Shown here: piece after piece, positions 59,349 to 64,000 of the stretch | Position numbering within the stretch: the first letter of the stretch is position 1 | Layout of the letters: every line of letters starts with the position of its first letter | The notes under the pieces: generated by a model | Told to the model about the DNA's origin: nothing | Databases searched by the model: none | Seen by the model: the letters and a program-made list of their open reading frames with translations, nothing else | Made by a program: the position numbers and the translations under genes | Source of the DNA: Setophaga petechia | Taxonomy: Eukaryota > Chordata > Aves > Passeriformes > Parulidae | DNA length: 64,000 bases | Direction of reading: 5' to 3' | Assembly: GCA_024362935.1 (NCBI GenBank) | Contig: JANCRA010000033.1 | Location: forward strand, 7,955,001 to 8,019,000

Positions 59349-60419
59349 GGGGAAGCTGCTGCTGCCCCCGAGCCTCTCTGGGGCTGTGTTTGGCACCCAG
59401 AGCAGTGCCAGGCTGGGAAACATTTATTTTTTGTCAAAAAGGATTTGTGGCATGGAAACAGAGAAGAGTGCTATTTATAGAATGGCATCCAGGGGAAAAC
59501 CCTGGAATTTCTGGGGAAATCAGAGCCCCTGGGCAAAGTGAGATGTGGAAATAACATTGTGGGGGTCACACAGTGCCAGGGCTGTGCTGTGGAGCCACGA
59601 GCCCCACGCTGGCTGTGCTGAAGGACAATGGGTTTGCTATTTTTGCTACTTTTCTAGACAATCCTGAAATTTAAAATCCTTCTGTTTTTGAAAACCTGAT
59701 TGAAGCAAAGGTGTTTTTTTAGCAAAAGTTTTGGAGAGAGAAAAGACAACAGCTGGATGCAAATCTCATGGGAAAGAATCTTCTGGAGAACTTGGAGTTG
59801 TTTTTAAGATTAGCAGGGCTGTTACAACAATTTCCTCCAGGACAAAAATTTTTCTTCCAGTCAAGCTCCCAACCCGTAGTTCTCAACATCATTATGTCAA
59901 CAACTCTTCATTTTCATTTTGAAAGGGCATTTCATGAAGCCACCTCAGTCCCATGGCATGTTTTGATTTTTAGAAAGCAGCTCCTCCCAAACACCTCCAG
60001 GCTCAGCAGCAGCAGGCCCAAGCCAGCAGCTCTAAATGGTGTGAAAACCTTGGACAATCCTGCTCTGAGCTGGAAAATTCACTTCTGCCAAAAGCTGAAC
60101 CCTTTTGGTGCGTGGAGAGCACTGAAATTTTCAGAGATATGCAGCCATTTTTCAGAGATATGCAGCCATTTTTCAGAGATATGCAGCCATCCTTGCTGCT
60201 CTTGTTGTACAGACAGAGAAAACTGATTTATTTTCAGTTGTTAATCCAGGGATAGAGCTTTGCTTACCTGGCTTGAGAGCCAGACTAATTAGGCAGTGTT
60301 AGTCCTGGGGGAAACCTGCTATATAAATATTAAAAAAGCCCCTTCCAGCAGCCTGTGCTCATGTCCATCACCAGTTCATAACACACATTGAAACATCCTG
60401 GAGCCTCATTTCACCTGCT
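59349..60419. other. Intergenic DNA with one short triplication
   Basis: ttttcagagatatgcagcca occurs three times in tandem (60128-60190). Otherwise nothing recognised. Confidence 0.5.
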
Positions 60420-61735
60420 GAAAAGTAGGAAAAGAAAAGATATGTATTCATTTGGAAATACAGCCAAATGACATATTGTATATATAATGTAAATATAAAA
60501 ATATAATGTAAATATAAAAAATTGATAAACATAAATAGATTATGGGGTTCTTAACACATTTATTCCACAGCTTGTGAGGAAGTTTCTTGTCACTTTATTA
60601 GCTGAAAAGCAGGAAAAGAAAAGATAGGTATTAATTTGGAAATAGAGCCAAAAGGGGCATTGTAAATATAAAAAAATATATTGTAAATATAATGTAAATA
60701 CAAAAAATTATATAGTAAATATAATGTAAATATAAATAAACATAAACAGATGATGGGTTTTTAACACATTTATTCCACAGCTTGTGAGGAAGCCTCATTT
60801 CACATTATTAGCTTAAAAGCAGAAAAATAAAATATATGTATTAATTTGGAAATACAGCCAAATGAGATATTGTATATATAATGTAAATATAAAAATATAA
60901 TGGAAATATAAAAAATTAATAAATATAGACAGATGATGGGGTTCTTAACACATTTATTCCACAGCTTGTGAGGAAGCTTCTTGTCACTTTATTAGCTGAA
61001 AAGCAGGAAAAGAAAAGATATGTATTAATTTGGAAATAGAGCCAAAAGAGATATTGTAAATATAAAAATATATATTGTAAATATAATTTAAATATAAAAA
61101 ATTAATAAATATAGACAGATGATGGGTTTTTAACACATTTATTCCACAGCTTGTGAGGAAGCCTCATTTCACTTTATTGGTTGAAAAGCAGGAAAAGAAA
61201 AGATATGTATTAATTTGGAAATACAGCCAAAAGAGGTACTGTAAATATAATGTAAATATAAAAATATATTGTAAATATAATGTAAATATAAAAAATTAAT
61301 AAATATAGACAGATGATGGGTTTTTAACACATTTATTCCACAGCTTGTGAGGAAGCTTCATGACACTATTAGCTGAAAAGAAGGAAATGAAAAGATAGGT
61401 ATTAATTTGGAAATACAGCCAAAAGAGATATTGTAAATATAAAAATATATATTGTAAATATAATGTAAATATAAAAAATTAATAAATATAGACAGATGAT
61501 GGGTTTTTAACACATTTATTCCACAGCTTGTGAGGAAGCTTCATGTCACTATTAGCTGAAAAGCAGGAAAAGAAAAGATATGTATTAATTTGGAAATACA
61601 GCCAAAAGAGGTATTGTAAATATAATGTAAATATTTAAATTATATTTTAAATATAATGTGAATATAAAAAATAATAAATATAGACAGTTGAGGGGGGTTT
61701 TAACACATTTATCCCACAGCTTGTGAGGAATTCAG
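60400..61735. repeat. AT-rich satellite, ~185-210-bp period, seven units
   Basis: Each unit holds cacatttattccacagcttg, tgaggaagc, agctgaaaagcaggaaaaga and a variable (tgtaaatataa)n tract. cttgtgaggaa recurs near 60571, 60781, 60966, 61150, 61344, 61527 and 61719. Confidence 0.95.
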
Positions 61736-62094
61736 AGGTGAGTGTCAGGGATCAGTTCTTTGGTATAGTATGTGGGTTTTTTTACTAAGGACAGTTAAAG
61801 TTTCATCAGGGTTGGACTTTTGTGAGTCTATTTTTGGCAAGGCTGGGTAGGGGAATGCACTGGCTGAACCTGCCCTCCCACCCTGTGCTCTGCTATTAAT
61901 AGCAGGGGTTTAATGAGCAGCCAGGGCAGGGGTGAGGGGGAAACCTTCAGCCAGAGACATTTTCAACCAGACACCACAAAATAAATCCCAGGAGCCGCCA
62001 GGATGGGGCAGGAGGGAAAGGTTCCTCTGCATGGGAAATGTCCCCAGAACTGGGTGTCAGAACTGGGACACTGGGAACTCCCAGCTCTGAGGGG

Positions 62095-62515
62095 AGGTGG
62101 GGAAAATTGGGATTGTTCAGCCTGGAGAGGATTTGGGGTGACCTCAGTGTGGCCTGGAGGAGCTGCAGGAAAGATGGAGAGAGAATTTATAGAGAATTTA
62201 TGTTTATATATATTTATATACATCTATGGAGGGACAGGACACAGGGAATGGCTTCAAATGACAGAGAGGAGGGTTGGATGGGATATGGGGATGGATATTG
62301 GGATATGGGGATGGATATTGGGATATAGGGATGGATATTGGGATACTGGGAGGGTGGCAGGCCCTGGCACAGCTGGGGCTGCCCCTGGATCCCTGGCAGT
62401 GCCCAAGGCCAGCCTGGACAGGGCTGGGAGCCCCTGGGACAGGGGAAGGTGTCCCTGCCATGGCAGGGTGGGATGGGATCAGCTCTAAGGTTCCTTCCAC
62501 CCAAACCCTTCTGGG
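62095..62515 (+). mobile_element. CR1 3' fragment split by microsatellites
   Basis: gttcagcctggagaggattt, tgacctcagtgtggcc, cagggaatggcttcaaatga, then a (ggatatggggat) insert at 62278-62346, then ctggatccctggcagtgccc and ccatggcagggtgggatgg. Confidence 0.75.
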
Positions 62516-62629
62516 CTGAACTGTGGCCAAACTGCCCCAGATTGCTCCCTGCAGGCTCCAGGGATGGAGGGAAGGGCAGCACACGGCTGGGCTCCCAGGA
62601 CAGGGATGCAGGCCCAGCTGGGATGCAGA

Positions 62630-63185
62630 ATTCCCAATTATTTCTTTAGAATTCCCAATTATTTCCCCACAATTCCCAATTATTTCCTTAGAATTCCCAA
62701 TTATTTCCCCAGAATTCCCAATTATTTCCCTAGAATTCCCAATTATTTCCTTAGAATTCCCAATTATTTCCCTAGAATTCCCAACTATTTCCTTAGAATT
62801 CCCAATTATTTCCCTAGAATTCCCAATTATTTCCTTAGAATTCTCAATTATTTCCCTAGAATTCCCAATTATTTCCCCAGAATTCCCAATTATTTCCCCA
62901 GAATTCCCAACTATTTCCCTAGAATTCCCAATTATTTCCCCAGAATTCCCAATTATTTCCTTAGAATTCCCAATTATTTCCTTAGAATTCCCAACTATTT
63001 CCCTAGAATTCCCAATTATTTCCCTAGAATTCCCAATTATTTCCTTAGAATTCCCAATTATTTCCCCAGAATTCCCAATTATTTCCTTAGAATTCCCAAC
63101 TATTTCCCTAGAATTCCCAATTATTTCCCCAGAATTCCCAATTATTTCCTTAGAATTCCCAATTATTTCCCCAGAATTCCCACAT
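62630..63185. repeat. 21-bp minisatellite (GAATTCCCAATTATTTCCYYA)
   Basis: About 26 units of exactly 21 bp, differing mainly at cc(tt/cc/ct)ag and aat/aac. Three frames are open throughout (EFPIISL, IPNYFPR; GNSREII on the minus strand). Confidence 0.97.
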
Positions 63186-64000
63186 ATTACCACGCCAGGA
63201 ACTGCTCTGACTCTGAGAAGCAGGGCAATATGATGGTGCCAGGAGAAATAAAGGATGCAGGGAATTTTAAGATACTTTATAAAGATAACGAGGGTCAGGA
63301 TGTGACCCAAAAATGCAGCAAGAGGGAGTCAGTGTCAGAGTGAGAGCACATTGCAGCTGTGGGACCTCGGGATGGAGCAGGAAAAGAGCAGGAAAAGCAG
63401 AGCAGGGGCAGCAGAGCAGGGTGAGACACCCCATGAGCAATGGGAGCTTTCCTTGAGAGGTTAAATCAGCAGCAGAACAGAGCACTCGTGGCTCTGCTCC
63501 AAGGACAATATTTGAACTAATGCAGCAGCTTTGATCATCCCACTCCACATGGTGTTTACTGGTGAGAAATGCCAGCTTCTCTCTAAGCTCATGTGGATTT
63601 CCCCTCTTTTTGATCCCACAGCACCCTCAGCTTTCCTGTAAGGTTGGAAGGACTAATCCATATTTATGATAACTTGAGAAATAAAGTGTTCTTTGTTTTT
63701 ACATTTTCCAGGCTGGACAGGATTGAGACAAATAATAAAACAGAATGACTGGTTGCTCTTTCCTGCTCTCACAAGTAAAATATTCTTTGTCACAGGCACA
63801 CTCAGAGCAAGATTTCCAGCAGCTCAGAGCACAATATTTCCTGGTTTGGCAGTGAAGGTTACAATGGTAGAACAATGGCTGGCTGTGCTGGAAATGACCA
63901 TTTCCATTTCCAGAGAGACCATTAAAGCTCCATGAGCCTTTACCTCGAGGAGTTTGTTCTAGCAGAGATGTCATCAATGCTGTGTGTTAATTGCTGTTTT
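63186..64000. other. Intergenic DNA at the right edge
   Basis: Unique-looking sequence; no exon recognised. Confidence 0.45.

Noticed and set aside
62204..63343. Frames of 236-368 codons on both strands
   Set aside because: Product of the 21-bp minisatellite; reported as a repeat only.
54262..64000. Expected BCAS1 5' exons downstream of CYP24A1
   Set aside because: No sequence resembling the BCAS1 N-terminus was found; the gene may begin beyond the window.

Overview
This is vertebrate nuclear DNA and almost certainly avian, most likely a songbird. The evidence is several truncated CR1-type LINE 3' ends, solo LTRs of bird-type endogenous retroviruses, compact introns, and two neighbouring genes in the order and orientation known from vertebrates: PFDN4 (minus strand) and CYP24A1 (plus strand), arranged head to head. 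In human these genes lie at 20q13. Only these two protein-coding genes can be supported. Most of the window is non-coding, and it is unusually rich in tandem repeats.

Layout. 1-600: GC/CpG-rich tandem sequence of unknown role. 600-31000: intergenic DNA with CR1 fragments, solo LTRs (10228-10555, 21294-21584, and two older LTR-like copies near 24.6 and 30.1 kb) and many minisatellites (5.4, 7.8, 10.8, 11.6, 12.5, 15.5, 16.9-18.3, 26.8 and 29.4 kb). 31059-33400: PFDN4, four coding exons, 135 aa. 33.4-40.2 kb: the shared upstream region of PFDN4 and CYP24A1, containing five separate tandem arrays, the last of which ends about 150 bp from the CYP24A1 TATA box. 40272-53300: CYP24A1, eleven clear coding exons plus a proposed small twelfth coding segment with the 3' UTR, about 497 aa. 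53.3-64 kb: intergenic DNA with a 71-bp higher-order repeat, a third copy of the same solo LTR family (59016-59342), an A+T-rich satellite of about 185 bp period and a 21-bp minisatellite. No BCAS1 exon was recognised there, although that gene lies on this side in human.

Gene roles. CYP24A1 is the mitochondrial vitamin D 24-hydroxylase that inactivates calcitriol. Its promoter carries a TATA box, an inverted CCAAT box, a DR3 element closely resembling the known proximal VDRE, and a second pair of nuclear-receptor half-sites. PFDN4 is a subunit of the cytosolic prefoldin chaperone. They share an upstream region but have no known functional link.

Most striking observation. Intron 7 of CYP24A1 holds an array of about 15 degenerate copies of the 3' end of exon 7 with its splice donor. 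Each unit places a pyrimidine tract and AG directly before a 24-nt copy of exon sequence followed by GT, so the array looks like a row of in-frame microexons lying exactly at the join inside the catalytic I-helix motif. A second oddity is that exon 11 has no stop codon where the family normally ends: it must splice to a proposed four-codon tail in exon 12 or read through into a His/Thr/Cys-rich minisatellite.
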